The translations under genes and the position numbers were made by a program. From assembly GCF_029227915.1 (NCBI RefSeq), contig NC_079888.1:22858001-22922000 (forward strand): DNA of 64,000 nucleotides. The letters are read 5' to 3'. The notes below the pieces were generated by a model. The model was not told the origin of the DNA and did no database searches. It saw nothing but the letters and a program-made list of their open reading frames with translations. The DNA comes from Hydractinia symbiolongicarpus. Taxonomy: Eukaryota > Cnidaria > Hydrozoa > Anthoathecata > Hydractiniidae. The first letter of the stretch is position 1. Each line of letters begins with the position of its first letter. Below, piece by piece: positions 34,904 to 48,890 of the stretch.

Positions 34904-36164
34904 CGCATGAGACATGGAGTTTTTAAAAATGTTTTCATTTTTGATGAGACGCTTAATGAAAGAGGTTTAATCGCCGGCAAACGAAATCCCGCGTTTTGCC
35001 GTAAATCCGGGGCTTGGCCCGTATAGTCGAATGTATACAAAGAAAGTACCCAGGGAGTAAACTCATTTCCCGAACGATTTTTTAAATTTTTTTTTCACCA
35101 CTAAAACGCATGAGACTTGTAGTTTTCAAAAATGTTTTCATTTTTGATGAGACGCTTAATGAAAGTGGTTTAATCGCCGGAAAACGAAAACCCGCGATTT
35201 CCCGTAAATCCCGGGCTTGGCCCGTATAGTCGAATGTATACAAAGAAAGTACCCTGTGAGTAAACTCATTTCCAGAACGATTTTTTAAATTATTTTTTCA
35301 CCACTAAAACGCATAAGACTTGTAGTTTTTAAAAATGTTTTCATTTTTCATGAGACGCTGAATAAAAGAAGTTTAATCACCGGCAAACGAAAACCCGCGA
35401 TTTCCCGTAAATCCCGGCTTGGCTCGTATAGTCAAAAGTATACAAAAAAAGTACCCAGGGAGTAAACTCATTTCCCGAACGATTTTTTAAATTATTTTTT
35501 CACCACTAAAACGCATGAGACTTGTAGTTTTTAAAAATGTTTTCATTTTTGATGAGACGCTGAATAAAAGAAGTTTAATCGCCGGCAAACGAAAACCCGC
35601 GATTTCCCGTAAATCCCGGCTTGGCCCGTATAGTCAAAAGTATACAAAGAAAGTACCCAGGAAGTAAACTCATTTCCCAAACGATTTTTTAAATTATTTT
35701 TCCACCACTAAAACGCATGAGACTTGTACTTTTCGAAAATGTTTTCATTTTTGATGAGACGCTTAATGAAAGAGGTTTAATCGCCGGCAAACGAAATCCC
35801 GCGTTTTCGCGTAAATCCGGGGCTTGGCCCGTATAGTCAAAAGTATACAAAGAAAGTTCCCGAGGGAGTAAACTCATTTCTTGAACGATTTTTTAAATTA
35901 CTTTTTCACCACTAAAACGCATGAGACTTGTAGTTTTCAAAAATGTTTTCATTTTTGATGAGACGCTGAATAAAAGCAGTTTAATCGCCGGCAAACGAAA
36001 ACCTGCGATTTCCCTAAATCCCGGACTCGGCCCGTATAGTCAAAAGTATACAAAGAAAGTACCCAGGGAGTAAACTCATTTCTTGAACGATTTTTTAAAT
36101 TACTTTTTCACCACTAAAACGCATGAGACTTGTAGTTTTTAAAAATGTTTTCATTTTTGATGAG
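34904..36164 (+). repeat. 2634-bp-offset copy of 32270-33530
   Basis: Second copy, with private changes ttgccgtaaatcc near 34997, ttcgcgtaaatcc near 35810 and ggctcgta near 35424. The same 2633/2634 offset links parts of 33.9-34.4 kb with 36.5-37.0 kb (tataaaaag at 34021 and 36655; ccgaggg at 34239 and 36872). Confidence 0.83.
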
Positions 36165-38900
36165 ACGCTGAATAAAAGAAGTTTAATCGCCGGCAAACGA
36201 AAACCCGCGATTTCCCGTAAATCCCGGGCTTGGCCCGTATAGTCAAAAGTATACAAAGAAAGTACCCAGGGAGTAAACTCATTTCCAGAACGATTTTTTA
36301 AATTATTTTTTTACCACTAAACGCATGAAACTTGTAGTTTTCAAAAATGTTTTCATTTTTGATTAGACGCTGAATAAAAGAAGTTTAATCGCCGGCAAAC
36401 GAAAACCCGCGATTTCCCGTAAATCCCGGCTTGGCCCGTATAGTCAAAAGTATACAAAGAAAGTACCCAGGGAGTAAACTCATTTCCCGAACGATTTTTT
36501 AAAATATTTTTTCACCACTAAAACGCATGAGACTTGTAGTTTTCAAAAATGTTTTCATTTTTGATGAGACGCTGAATAAAAGAAGTTTAATCGCCGGCAA
36601 ACGAAAACCCGCGATTTCCCGTAAATCCCGGGCTTGGCACGTATAGTCGAATGTATAAAAAGAAAGTACCTTGTGAGTAAACTCATTTCCAGAACGATTT
36701 TTTAAATTATTTTTTCACCACTAAAACGCATGAGACTTGTAGTTTTCAAAAATGTTTTCATTTTTGATGAGACGCTGAATAAAAGCAGTTTAATCGCCGG
36801 CAAACGAAAACCTGCGATTTCCCTAAATCCCGGACTCGGCCCGTATAGTCAAAAGTATACAAAGAAAGTACCGAGGGAGTAAACTCATTTCCAGAACGAT
36901 TTTTTAAATTATATATTCACCACTAAAACGCATAAGACTTGTAGTTTTTAAAAATGTTTTCATTTTTGATGAGACGCTGAATAAAAGAAGTTTAATCGCC
37001 GACAAACGAAAACCCGCGATTTTCCGTAAATCCCGGGCTTGGCCCGTATAGTCAAAAGTATACAAAGAAAGTACCCAGGGAGTAAACTCATTTCCAGAAC
37101 GATTTTTTAAATTATATATTCACCACTAAAACGCATAAGACTTGTAGTTTTTAAAAATGTTTTCATTTTTGATGAGACGCTGAATAAAAGAAGTTTAATC
37201 ACCGGCAAACGAAAATCCGCGATTTCCCGAAAATCCCAGGCTTGGCCCGTATAGTCAAAAGTATACAAAGAAAGTACCCAGGGAGTAAACTCATTTCCCG
37301 AACGATTTTTTAATTTACTTTTTCACCACTAAAACGCATGAGACTTGTAGTTTTTAAAAATGTTTTCATTTTTGATGAGACGCTGAATAAAAGAAGTTTA
37401 ATCGCCAACAAACAAAAACCTGCGATTTCCCGTAAATCCTGGACTCAGCCGGTATAGTAAAAAGTATACAAAGAATGTACCCAGGGAGTAAACTCATTTC
37501 CCAAACGATTTTTTAAATTATTATTTCACCACTAAAACGCATGAGACTTGTAGTTTTCAAGAATGTTTTCATTTTTGATGAGACGGTGAATAAAAACAGT
37601 TTAATCGCCGGCAAACAAAAACCTGCGATTTCCCGTAAATCCCGGGCTTGGCACGTATAGTCGAATGTATAAAAAGAAAGTACCCTGTGAGTAAACTCAT
37701 TTCCAGAACGATTTTTTAAATTATTTTTTCACCACTAAAACGCATGAGACTTGTAGTTTTCAAAAATGTTTTCATTTTTGATGAGACGCTGAATAAAAGC
37801 AGTTTAATCGCCGGCAAACGAAAACCTGCGATTTCCCTAAATCCCGGACTCGGCCCGTATAGTCAAAAGTATACAAAGAAAGTACCGAGGGAGTAAACTC
37901 ATTTCCAGAACGATTTTTTAAATTATATATTCACCACTAAAACGCATAAGACTTGTAGTTTTTAAAAATGTTTTCATTTTTGATGAGACGCTGAATAAAA
38001 GAAGTTTAATCACCGGCAAACGAAAATCCGCGATTTCCCGAAAATCCCAGGCTTGGCCCGTATAGTCAAAAGTATACAAAGAAAGTACCCAGGGAGTAAA
38101 CTCATTTCCCGAACGATTTTTTAATTTACTTTTTCACCACTAAAACGCATGAGACTTGTAGTTTTTAAAAATGTTTTCATTTTTGATGAGACGCTGAATA
38201 AAAGAAGTTTAATCGCCAACAAACAAAAACCTGCGATTTCCCGTAAATCCTGGACTCAGCCCGTATAGTAAAAAGTATACAAAGAATGTACCCAGGGAGT
38301 AAACTCATTTCCCAAACGATTTTTTAAATTATTATTTCACCACTAAAACGCATGAGACTTGTAGTTTTCAAGAATGTTTTCATTTTTGATGAGACGCTGA
38401 ATAAAAACAGTTTAATCGCCGGCAAACGAAAACCCGCGATTTCCCGTAAATCCCGGGCTTGGCACGTATAGTCAAAAGTATACAAAGAAAGTACCCAGGG
38501 AGTAAACTCATTTCCCAAACGATTTTTTAAATTATTATTTCACCACTAAAACGCATGAGACTTGTAGTTTTTAAAAATGTTTTCATTTTTGATGAGACGC
38601 TGAATAAAAGAAGTTTAATCGCCGGCAAACGTAAACCCGCGATTTCCCGTAAATCCCGGGCTTGGCACGTATAGTCGATTGTATAAAAAGAAAGTACCCT
38701 GTGAGTAAACTCATTTCCAGAACGATTTTTTAAATTATTTTTTCACCACTAAAACGCATGAGACTTGTAGTTTTGAAAAATGTTTTCATTTTTGATGAGA
38801 CGCTGAATAAAAGAAGTTTAATCGCCGGCAAACGAAAACCCGCGATTTCCCGTAAATCCCGGGCTTGGCCCGTATAGTCGAATGTATACAAAGAAAGTAC
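36165..38900 (+). repeat. Monomers with an 811-bp tetramer repeat
   Basis: The run aatcaccggc, cgaaaatcccagg, taatttactt, cgccaacaaac and aagaatgtacc occurs at about 37.19-37.6 kb and again 811 bp later (taatttac at 37311 and 38122). Attatatattcacc units (36911, 37115, 37923) are confined to this stretch. Confidence 0.78.
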
Positions 38901-39365
38901 CCAGGGAGTAATCTCATTTCCCGAACGATTTTTTAAATTACTTTTTCACCACTAAAACGCATGAGACTTGTAGTTTTTAAAAATGTTTTCATTTTTGATG
39001 AGAGGCTGATTAAAAGAAGTTTAATCGCCGGCAAACGAAAACCCGCGATTTCCCGTAAATCCTGGACTCGGCCCGTATAGTCAAAAGTATACAAAGAAAG
39101 TACCCAGGGAGTAAACTCATTTCCCAAACGATTTTTTAAATTATTATTTCACCACTAAAACGCATGAGACTTGTAGTTTTTAAAAATGTTTTCATTTTTG
39201 ATGAGACGCTGAATAAAAGAAGTTTAATCGCCGGCAAACGAAAACCCGCGATTTCCCGTAAATCCCCGCTTGGCCCGTATAGTCGAATGTATACAAAGAA
39301 AGTACCCTGTGAGTAAACTCATTTCCAGAACGATTTTTTAAATTATTTCTTCACCAATAAAAACG
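38901..39365 (+). repeat. Boundary monomers; first gagtaatctc unit
   Basis: The gagtaatctc variant, abundant to the right, first appears near 38907. Private changes here include gagaggctgattaaaag and ccccgcttgg. Confidence 0.7.
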
Positions 39366-42145
39366 CATGAGACTTGTAGTTTTTAAAAATGTTTTCATTT
39401 TTGATAAGACGCTGAATAAAAGAAGTTTAGTCGCCGGCAAACGAAAACCCGCGATTTCCCGTAAATCCCGGCTTGGCCCGTATAGTCGAATGTATACAAA
39501 GAGAGTACCCTGTGAGTAAACTCATTTCCAGAACGATTTCTTAAATTATTTTTTTACCACTAAAACGCATGAGACTTGTAGTTTTCAAGAATGTTTTCAT
39601 TTGTGATGAGATGCTGAATAAAAGCAGTTTAATCGCCGGCAAACGAAAACCCGCGATTTCCCGTAAATCCCGGGCTTGGCACGTATAGTCGAATGTATAC
39701 AAAGAAAGTACCCTGTGAGTAAACTCATTTCCAGAACGATTTTTTAAATTATTTTTTCACCACTAAAACGCATAAAACTTGTAGTTTTTAAAAATGTTTT
39801 CATTTTTGATGAGACGCTGAATGAAAGAAGTTTAATCGCCGGCAAACGAAAACCCGCGATTTCCCGTAAATCCCGGCTTGACCCGTATAGTCAAAAGTAT
39901 ACAAAGAAAGTACCCAGGGAGTAAACTCATTTCCCGAACGATTTTTTAAATTATTTTTTCACCACTAAAACGCATGAGACTTGTAGTTTTCAAAAATGTT
40001 TTCATTTTTGATGAGAAGCTGAATAAAAGAAGTTTAATCGCCGGCAAACGAAAACCCGCGATTTCCCGTAAATCCCGGTTTGGCCCGTATAGTCGAATGT
40101 ATACAAAGAAAGTACCCTGTGAGTAAACTCATTTCCAGAACGATTTTTTAAATTATTTCTTCACCAATAAAAACGCATGAGACTTGTAGTTTTTAAAAAT
40201 GTTTTCATTTTTGATAAGACGCTGAATAAAAGAAGTTTAGTCGCCGGCAAACGAAAACCCGCGATTTCCCGTAAATCCCGGCTTGGCCCGTATAGTCGAA
40301 TGTATACAAAGAGAGTACCCTGTGAGTAAACTCATTTCCAGAACGATTTCTTAAATTATTTTTTTACCACTAAAACGCATGAGACTTGTAGTTTTCAAGA
40401 ATGTTTTCATTTGTGATGAGATGCTGAATAAAAGCAGTTTATTCGCCGGCAAACGAAAACCCGCGATTTCCCGTAAATCCCGGGCTTGGCACGTATAGTC
40501 GAATGTATACAAAGAAAGTACCCTGTGAGTAAACTCATTTCCAGAACGATTTTTTAAATTATTTTTTCACCACTAAAACGCATAAAACTTGTAGTTTTTA
40601 AAAATGTTTTCATTTTTGATGAGACGCTGAATGAAAGAAGTTTAATCGCCGGCAAACGAAAACCCGCGATTTCCCGTAAATCCCGGCTTGACCCGTATAG
40701 TCAAAAGTATACAAAGAAAGTACCCAAGGAGTAAACTCATTTCCCGAACGATTTTTTAAATTATTTTTTCACCACTAAAACGCATGAGACTTGTAGTTTT
40801 CAAAAATGTTTTCATTTTTGATGAGACGCTGAATAAAAGCGGTTTAATCGCCTGCAAACGAAAACCTGCTATTTCCGTAAATCCCGGGCTTGGCACGTAT
40901 AGTCGAATGTATACAAAGAAAGTACCCAGGGAGTAAACTTATTTCCAGAACGATTTTTTAAATTATTTTTTCACCACTAAAACGCATAAGACTTGTAGTT
41001 TTTAAAAATGTTTTCATTTTTGATGAGACGCTGAATAAAAGAAGCTTAATCGCCGGCAAACGAGAACCCGCGATTTCCCGTAAATCCCGGGCTTGGCCCG
41101 TATAGTCAAAAGTATACAAGGAAAGTACCCAGGGAGTAAACTCATTTCCCGAACGTTTTTTTATATTATTTTTTTACCCCTAAACGCATGAGACTTGTAG
41201 TTTTCAAAAATGTTTTCATTTTTGATGAGACGCTGAATAAAAGAAGTTTAATCGCCGGCAAACGAAAACCCGCGATTTCCCGTAAATCCCGGCTTGGCCC
41301 GTATAGTCAAAAGTATACAAAGAAAGTACCCAGGGAGTAAACTCATTTCCCGAACGATTTTTTAAATTATTTTTTCACCAATAAAACGCATGAGACTTGT
41401 AGTTTTCAAAAATGTTTTCATTTTTGATGAGACGCTGAATAAAAGCAGTTTAATCGCCGGCAAACGAAAACCTGCTATTTGCCTAAATCCCGGACTCTGC
41501 CCGTATAGTCAAAAGTATACAAAGAAAGTACCCAGGGAGTAAACTCATTTCCAGAATGATTTTTTAAATTATTTTTTCACCACTAAAACGCATAAGACTT
41601 GTAGTTTTAAAAAATGTTTTCATTTTTGATGAGACGCTGAATAAAAGAAGTTTAATCGCCGGCAAACGAAAACCCGCAATTTCCCGTAAATCCCGGGCTT
41701 GGCCCGTATAGTCAAAAGTATACAAAGAAAGTACCCAGGGAGTAAACTCATTTCCCGAACGATTTTTTATATTATTTTTTTATCCCTAAACGCATGAGAC
41801 TTGTAGTTTTCAAAAATGTTTTCATTTTTGATGAGACGCTGAATAAAAGAAGTTTAATCGCCGGCAAACGAAAACCCGCGATTTCCCGTAAATCCCGGGC
41901 TTGGCCCGTATAGTCGAATGTATACAAAGAAAGTACCCAGGGAGTAATCTCATTTCCCGAACGATTTTTTAAATTACTTTTTCACCACTAAAACGCATGA
42001 GACTTGTAGTTTTTAAAAATGTTTTCATTTTTGATGAGACGCTGAATAAAAGAAGTTTAATCGCCGGCAAACGAAAACCCGCGATTTCCCGTAAATCCCG
42101 GGCTTGGCCCGTATAGTCAAAAGTATACAAAGAAAGTACCCAGGG
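39366..42145 (+). repeat. 2833-bp higher-order repeat (14-mer), copy 1
   Basis: Matches 42199-44978 at 2833 bp; I saw no difference in the parts compared, including rare changes such as gagaagctg, tttattcgccgg, caaggaaagtacc and actctgcccg. Inside it, 39.35-40.0 kb and 40.16-40.8 kb repeat at 810 bp (caccaataaaaacg, gtttagtcgcc, catttgtgatgagatg, cttgacccg). Confidence 0.9.
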
Positions 42146-42198
42146 AGTAATCTCATTTCCCGAACGATTTTTTAAATTACTTTTTCACCACTAAAACG

Positions 42199-44978
42199 CA
42201 TGAGACTTGTAGTTTTTAAAAATGTTTTCATTTTTGATAAGACGCTGAATAAAAGAAGTTTAGTCGCCGGCAAACGAAAACCCGCGATTTCCCGTAAATC
42301 CCGGCTTGGCCCGTATAGTCGAATGTATACAAAGAGAGTACCCTGTGAGTAAACTCATTTCCAGAACGATTTCTTAAATTATTTTTTTACCACTAAAACG
42401 CATGAGACTTGTAGTTTTCAAGAATGTTTTCATTTGTGATGAGATGCTGAATAAAAGCAGTTTAATCGCCGGCAAACGAAAACCCGCGATTTCCCGTAAA
42501 TCCCGGGCTTGGCACGTATAGTCGAATGTATACAAAGAAAGTACCCTGTGAGTAAACTCATTTCCAGAACGATTTTTTAAATTATTTTTTCACCACTAAA
42601 ACGCATAAAACTTGTAGTTTTTAAAAATGTTTTCATTTTTGATGAGACGCTGAATGAAAGAAGTTTAATCGCCGGCAAACGAAAACCCGCGATTTCCCGT
42701 AAATCCCGGCTTGACCCGTATAGTCAAAAGTATACAAAGAAAGTACCCAGGGAGTAAACTCATTTCCCGAACGATTTTTTAAATTATTTTTTCACCACTA
42801 AAACGCATGAGACTTGTAGTTTTCAAAAATGTTTTCATTTTTGATGAGAAGCTGAATAAAAGAAGTTTAATCGCCGGCAAACGAAAACCCGCGATTTCCC
42901 GTAAATCCCGGTTTGGCCCGTATAGTCGAATGTATACAAAGAAAGTACCCTGTGAGTAAACTCATTTCCAGAACGATTTTTTAAATTATTTCTTCACCAA
43001 TAAAAACGCATGAGACTTGTAGTTTTTAAAAATGTTTTCATTTTTGATAAGACGCTGAATAAAAGAAGTTTAGTCGCCGGCAAACGAAAACCCGCGATTT
43101 CCCGTAAATCCCGGCTTGGCCCGTATAGTCGAATGTATACAAAGAGAGTACCCTGTGAGTAAACTCATTTCCAGAACGATTTCTTAAATTATTTTTTTAC
43201 CACTAAAACGCATGAGACTTGTAGTTTTCAAGAATGTTTTCATTTGTGATGAGATGCTGAATAAAAGCAGTTTATTCGCCGGCAAACGAAAACCCGCGAT
43301 TTCCCGTAAATCCCGGGCTTGGCACGTATAGTCGAATGTATACAAAGAAAGTACCCTGTGAGTAAACTCATTTCCAGAACGATTTTTTAAATTATTTTTT
43401 CACCACTAAAACGCATAAAACTTGTAGTTTTTAAAAATGTTTTCATTTTTGATGAGACGCTGAATGAAAGAAGTTTAATCGCCGGCAAACGAAAACCCGC
43501 GATTTCCCGTAAATCCCGGCTTGACCCGTATAGTCAAAAGTATACAAAGAAAGTACCCAAGGAGTAAACTCATTTCCCGAACGATTTTTTAAATTATTTT
43601 TTCACCACTAAAACGCATGAGACTTGTAGTTTTCAAAAATGTTTTCATTTTTGATGAGACGCTGAATAAAAGCGGTTTAATCGCCTGCAAACGAAAACCT
43701 GCTATTTCCGTAAATCCCGGGCTTGGCACGTATAGTCGAATGTATACAAAGAAAGTACCCAGGGAGTAAACTTATTTCCAGAACGATTTTTTAAATTATT
43801 TTTTCACCACTAAAACGCATAAGACTTGTAGTTTTTAAAAATGTTTTCATTTTTGATGAGACGCTGAATAAAAGAAGCTTAATCGCCGGCAAACGAGAAC
43901 CCGCGATTTCCCGTAAATCCCGGGCTTGGCCCGTATAGTCAAAAGTATACAAGGAAAGTACCCAGGGAGTAAACTCATTTCCCGAACGTTTTTTTATATT
44001 ATTTTTTTACCCCTAAACGCATGAGACTTGTAGTTTTCAAAAATGTTTTCATTTTTGATGAGACGCTGAATAAAAGAAGTTTAATCGCCGGCAAACGAAA
44101 ACCCGCGATTTCCCGTAAATCCCGGCTTGGCCCGTATAGTCAAAAGTATACAAAGAAAGTACCCAGGGAGTAAACTCATTTCCCGAACGATTTTTTAAAT
44201 TATTTTTTCACCAATAAAACGCATGAGACTTGTAGTTTTCAAAAATGTTTTCATTTTTGATGAGACGCTGAATAAAAGCAGTTTAATCGCCGGCAAACGA
44301 AAACCTGCTATTTGCCTAAATCCCGGACTCTGCCCGTATAGTCAAAAGTATACAAAGAAAGTACCCAGGGAGTAAACTCATTTCCAGAATGATTTTTTAA
44401 ATTATTTTTTCACCACTAAAACGCATAAGACTTGTAGTTTTAAAAAATGTTTTCATTTTTGATGAGACGCTGAATAAAAGAAGTTTAATCGCCGGCAAAC
44501 GAAAACCCGCAATTTCCCGTAAATCCCGGGCTTGGCCCGTATAGTCAAAAGTATACAAAGAAAGTACCCAGGGAGTAAACTCATTTCCCGAACGATTTTT
44601 TATATTATTTTTTTATCCCTAAACGCATGAGACTTGTAGTTTTCAAAAATGTTTTCATTTTTGATGAGACGCTGAATAAAAGAAGTTTAATCGCCGGCAA
44701 ACGAAAACCCGCGATTTCCCGTAAATCCCGGGCTTGGCCCGTATAGTCGAATGTATACAAAGAAAGTACCCAGGGAGTAATCTCATTTCCCGAACGATTT
44801 TTTAAATTACTTTTTCACCACTAAAACGCATGAGACTTGTAGTTTTTAAAAATGTTTTCATTTTTGATGAGACGCTGAATAAAAGAAGTTTAATCGCCGG
44901 CAAACGAAAACCCGCGATTTCCCGTAAATCCCGGGCTTGGCCCGTATAGTCAAAAGTATACAAAGAAAGTACCCAGGG
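42199..44978 (+). repeat. 2833-bp higher-order repeat (14-mer), copy 2
   Basis: Apparently identical tandem partner of 39366-42145. The right edge is at the gggagtaa box near 44978, where copy 1 continues to tctcatttcc and this copy to actcatttcccgaacgttt, entering the 1011-bp repeat. Confidence 0.9.
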
Positions 44979-46820
44979 AGTAAACTCATTTCCCGAACGT
45001 TTTTTTATATTATTTTTTTACCCCTAAACGCATGAGACTTGTAGTTTTCAAAAATGTTTTCATTTTTGATGAGACGCTGAATAAAAGAAGTTTAATCGCC
45101 GGCAAACGAAAACCCGCGATTTCCCGTAAATCCCGGCTTGGCCCGTATAGTCAAAAGTATACAAAGAAAGTACCCAGGGAGTAAACTCATTTCCCGAACG
45201 ATTTTTTAAATTATTTTTTCACCAATAAAACGCATGAGACTTGTAGTTTTCAAAAATGTTTTCATTTTTGATGAGACGCTGAATAAAAGCAGTTTAATCG
45301 CCGGCAAACGAAAACCTGCTATTTGCCTAAATCCCGGACTCGGCCCGTATAGTCAAAAGTATACAAAGAAAGTACCCAGGGAGTAAACTCATTTCCAAAA
45401 TGATTTTTTAAATTATTTTTTCACCACTAAAACGCATAAGACTTGTAGTTTTAAAAAATGTTTTCATTTTTGATGAGACGCTGAATAAAAGAAGTTTAAT
45501 CGCCGGCAAACGAAAACCCGCAATTTCCCGTAAATCCCGGGCTTGGCCCGTATAGTCAAAAGTATACAAAGAAAGTACCCAGGGAGTAAACTCATTTCCC
45601 GAACGATTTTTTATATTATTTTTTTATCCCTAAACGCATGAGACTTGTAGTTTTCAAAAATGTTTTCATTTTTGATGAGACGCTGAATAAAAGAAGTTTA
45701 ATCGCCGGCAAACGAAAACCCGCGATTTCCCGTAAATCCCGGGCTTGGCCCGTATAGTCGAATGTATACAAAGAAAGTACCCAGGGAGTAATCTCATTTC
45801 CCGAACGATTTTTTAAATTACTTTTTCACCACTAAAACGCATGAGACTTGTAGTTTTTAAAAATGTTTTCATTTTTGATGAGACGCTGAATAAAAGAAGT
45901 TTAATCGCCGGCAAACGAAAACCCGCGATTTCCCGTAAATCCCGGGCTTGGCCCGTATAGTCAAAAGTATACAAAGAAAGTACCCAGGGAGTAAACTCAT
46001 TTCCCGAACGTTTTTTTATATTATTTTTTTACCCCTAAACGCATGAGACTTGTAGTTTTCAAAAATGTTTTCATTTTTGATGAGACGCTGAATAAAAGAA
46101 GTTTAATCGCCGGCAAACGAAAACCCGCGATTTCCCGTAAATCCCGGCTTGGCCCGTATAGTCAAAAGTATACAAAGAAAGTACCCAGGGAGTAAACTCA
46201 TTTCCCGAACGATTTTTTAAATTATTTTTTCACCAATAAAACGCATGAGACTTGTAGTTTTCAAAAATGTTTTCATTTTTGATGAGACGCTGAATAAAAG
46301 CAGTTTAATCGCCGGCAAACAAAAACCTGCTATTTGCCTAAATCCCGGACTCGGCCCGTATAGTCAAAAGTATACAAAGAAAGTACCCAGGGAGTAAACT
46401 CATTTCCAGAATGATTTTTTAAATTATTTTTTCACCACTAAAACGCATAAGACTTGTAGTTTTAAAAAATGTTTTCATTTTTGATGAGACGCTGAATAAA
46501 AGAAGTTTAATCGCCGGCAAACGAAAACCCGCAATTTCCCGTAAATCCCGGGCTTGGCCCGTATAGTCAAAAGTATACAAAGAAAGTACCCAGGGAGTAA
46601 ACTCATTTCCCGAAGGATTTTTTATATTATTTTTTTATCCCTAAACGCATGAGACTTGTAGTTTTCAAAAATGTTTTCATTTTTGATGAGACGCTGAATA
46701 AAAGAAGTTTAATCGCCGGCAAACGAAAACCCGCGATTTCCCGTAAATCCCGGGCTTGGCCCGTATAGTCGAATGTATACAAAGAAAGTACCCAGGGAGT
46801 AATCTCATTTCCCGAACGAT
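43970..46820 (+). repeat. 1011-bp pentamer, nearly three tandem copies
   Basis: Five monomer types in fixed order: gaacgtttttttatatt with acccctaa; accaataaaacg; agaatgattttt with cgcaatttcccg; tttttttatccctaa; and gagtaatctc. The first-type mark starts at 43984, 44995 and 46006. Differences between copies are few: actctgcc versus actcggcc, ccaaaatg at 45396, cccgaagg near 46610, and a caaacaaaaac unit near 46316. Confidence 0.88.
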
Positions 46821-48890
46821 TTTTTAAATTACTTTTTCACCACTAAAACGCATGAGACTTGTAGTTTTTAAAAATGTTTTCATTTTTGATGAGACGCTGA
46901 ATAAAAGAAGTTTAATCGACGGCAAACGAAAACCCGCGATTTCCCGTAAATCCTGGACTCGGCCCGTATAGTCAAAAGTATACAAAGAAAGTACCCAGGG
47001 AGTAAACTCATTTCCCAAACGATTTTTTAAATTATTATTTCACCACTAAAACGCATGAGACTTGTAGTTTTTAAAAATGTTTTCATTTTTGATGAGACGC
47101 TGAATAAAAGAAGTTTAATCGCCGGCAAACGAAAACCCGCGATTTCCCGTAAATCCCGGCCTGGCCCGTATAGTCGAATGTATACAAAGAAAGTACCCTG
47201 TGAGTAAACTCATTTCCAGAACGATTTTTTAAATTATTTCTTTACCAATAAAAACGCATGAGACTTGTAGTTTTTAAAAATGTTTTCATTTTTGATAAGA
47301 CGCTGAATAAAAGAAGTTTAGTCGTCGGCAAACGAAAACCCGCGATTTCCCGTAAATCCCGGCTTGGTCCGTATAGTCGAATGTATACAAAGAGAGTACC
47401 CTGTGAGTAAACTCATTTCAAGAACGATTTCTTAAATTATTTTTTTACCACTAAAACGCATGAGACTTGTAGTTTTCAAAAATGTTTTCATTTTTGATGA
47501 GACGCTGAATAAAAGAAGTTTAATCGCCGGCAAACGAAAACCCGCGATTTCCCGTAAATCCCGGGCTTGGCCCGTATAGTCGAATGTATACAAAGAAAGT
47601 ACCCAGGGAGTAATCTCATTTCCCGAACGATTTTTTAAATTACTTTTTCACCAATAAAACGCATGAGACTTGTAGTTTTTAAAAATGTTTTCATTTTTGA
47701 TGAGACGCTGAATAAAAGAAGTTTAATCGCCGGCAAACGAAAACCCGCGATTTCCCGTAAATCCTGGACTCGGCCCGTATAGTCAAAAGTATACAAAGAA
47801 AGTACCCAGGGAGTAAACTCATTTCCCAAACGATTTTTTAAATTATTATTTCACCACTAAAACGCATGAGACTTGTAGTTTTTAAAAATGTTTTCATTTT
47901 TGATGAGACGCTGAATAAAAGAAGTTTAATCGCCGGCAAACGAAAACCCGCGATTTCCCGTAAATCCCGGCTTGGCCCGTATAGTCGAATGTATACAAAG
48001 AAAGTACCCTGTGAGTAAACTCATTTCCAGAACGATTTTTTAAATTATTTCTTCACCAATAAAAACGCATGAGACTTGTAGTTTTTAAAAATGTTTTCAT
48101 TTTTGATAAGACGCTGAATAAAAGAAGTTTAGTCGTCGGCAAACGAAAACCCGCGATTTCCCGTAAATCCCGGCTTGGCCCGTATAGTCGAATGTATACA
48201 AAGAGAGTACCCTGTGAGTAAACTCATTTCCAGAACGATTTCTTAAATTATTTTTTTACCACTAAAACGCATGAGACTTGTAGTTTTCAAGAATGTTTTC
48301 ATTTGTGATGAGATGCTGAATAAAAGCAGTTTAATCGCCGGCAAACGAAAACCCGCGATTTCCCGTAAATCCCGGGCTTGGCACGTATAGTCGAATGTAT
48401 ACAAAGAAAGTACCCTGTGAGTAAACTCATTTCCAGAACGATTTTTTAAATTATTTTTTCACCACTAAAACGCATAAGACTTGTAGTTTTTAAAAATGTT
48501 TTCATTTTTGATGAGACGCTGAATGAAAGAAGTTTAATCGCCGGCAAACGAAAACCCGCGATTTCCCGTAAATCCCGGCTTGGCCCGTATAGTCAAAAGT
48601 ATACAAAGAAAGTACCCAGGGAGTAAACTCATTTCCCGAACGATTTTTTAAATTATTTTTTCACCACTAAAACGCATGAGACTTGTAGTTTTCAAAAATG
48701 TTTTCATTTTTGATGAGACGCTGAATAAAAGCGGTTTAATCGCCTGCAAACGAAAACCTGCTATTTCCCTAAATCCCGGACTCGACCCGTATAGTCAAAA
48801 GTATACAAAGAAAGTACCCAGGGAGTAAACTCATTTCCAGAACGATTTTTTAAATTATTTTTTCACCACAAAAACGCATGAGACTTGTAG
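46821..48890 (+). repeat. 810/811-bp tetramer repeats
   Basis: 46.82-47.44 kb recurs at 47.63-48.25 kb (811 bp), and 48.10-48.88 kb recurs at 48.91-49.69 kb (810 bp). Marks are tttaccaataaaaacg or caccaataaaaacg, gtttagtcgtcgg, gagagtacc, catttgtgatgagatg and gctgaatgaaag. Confidence 0.8.
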
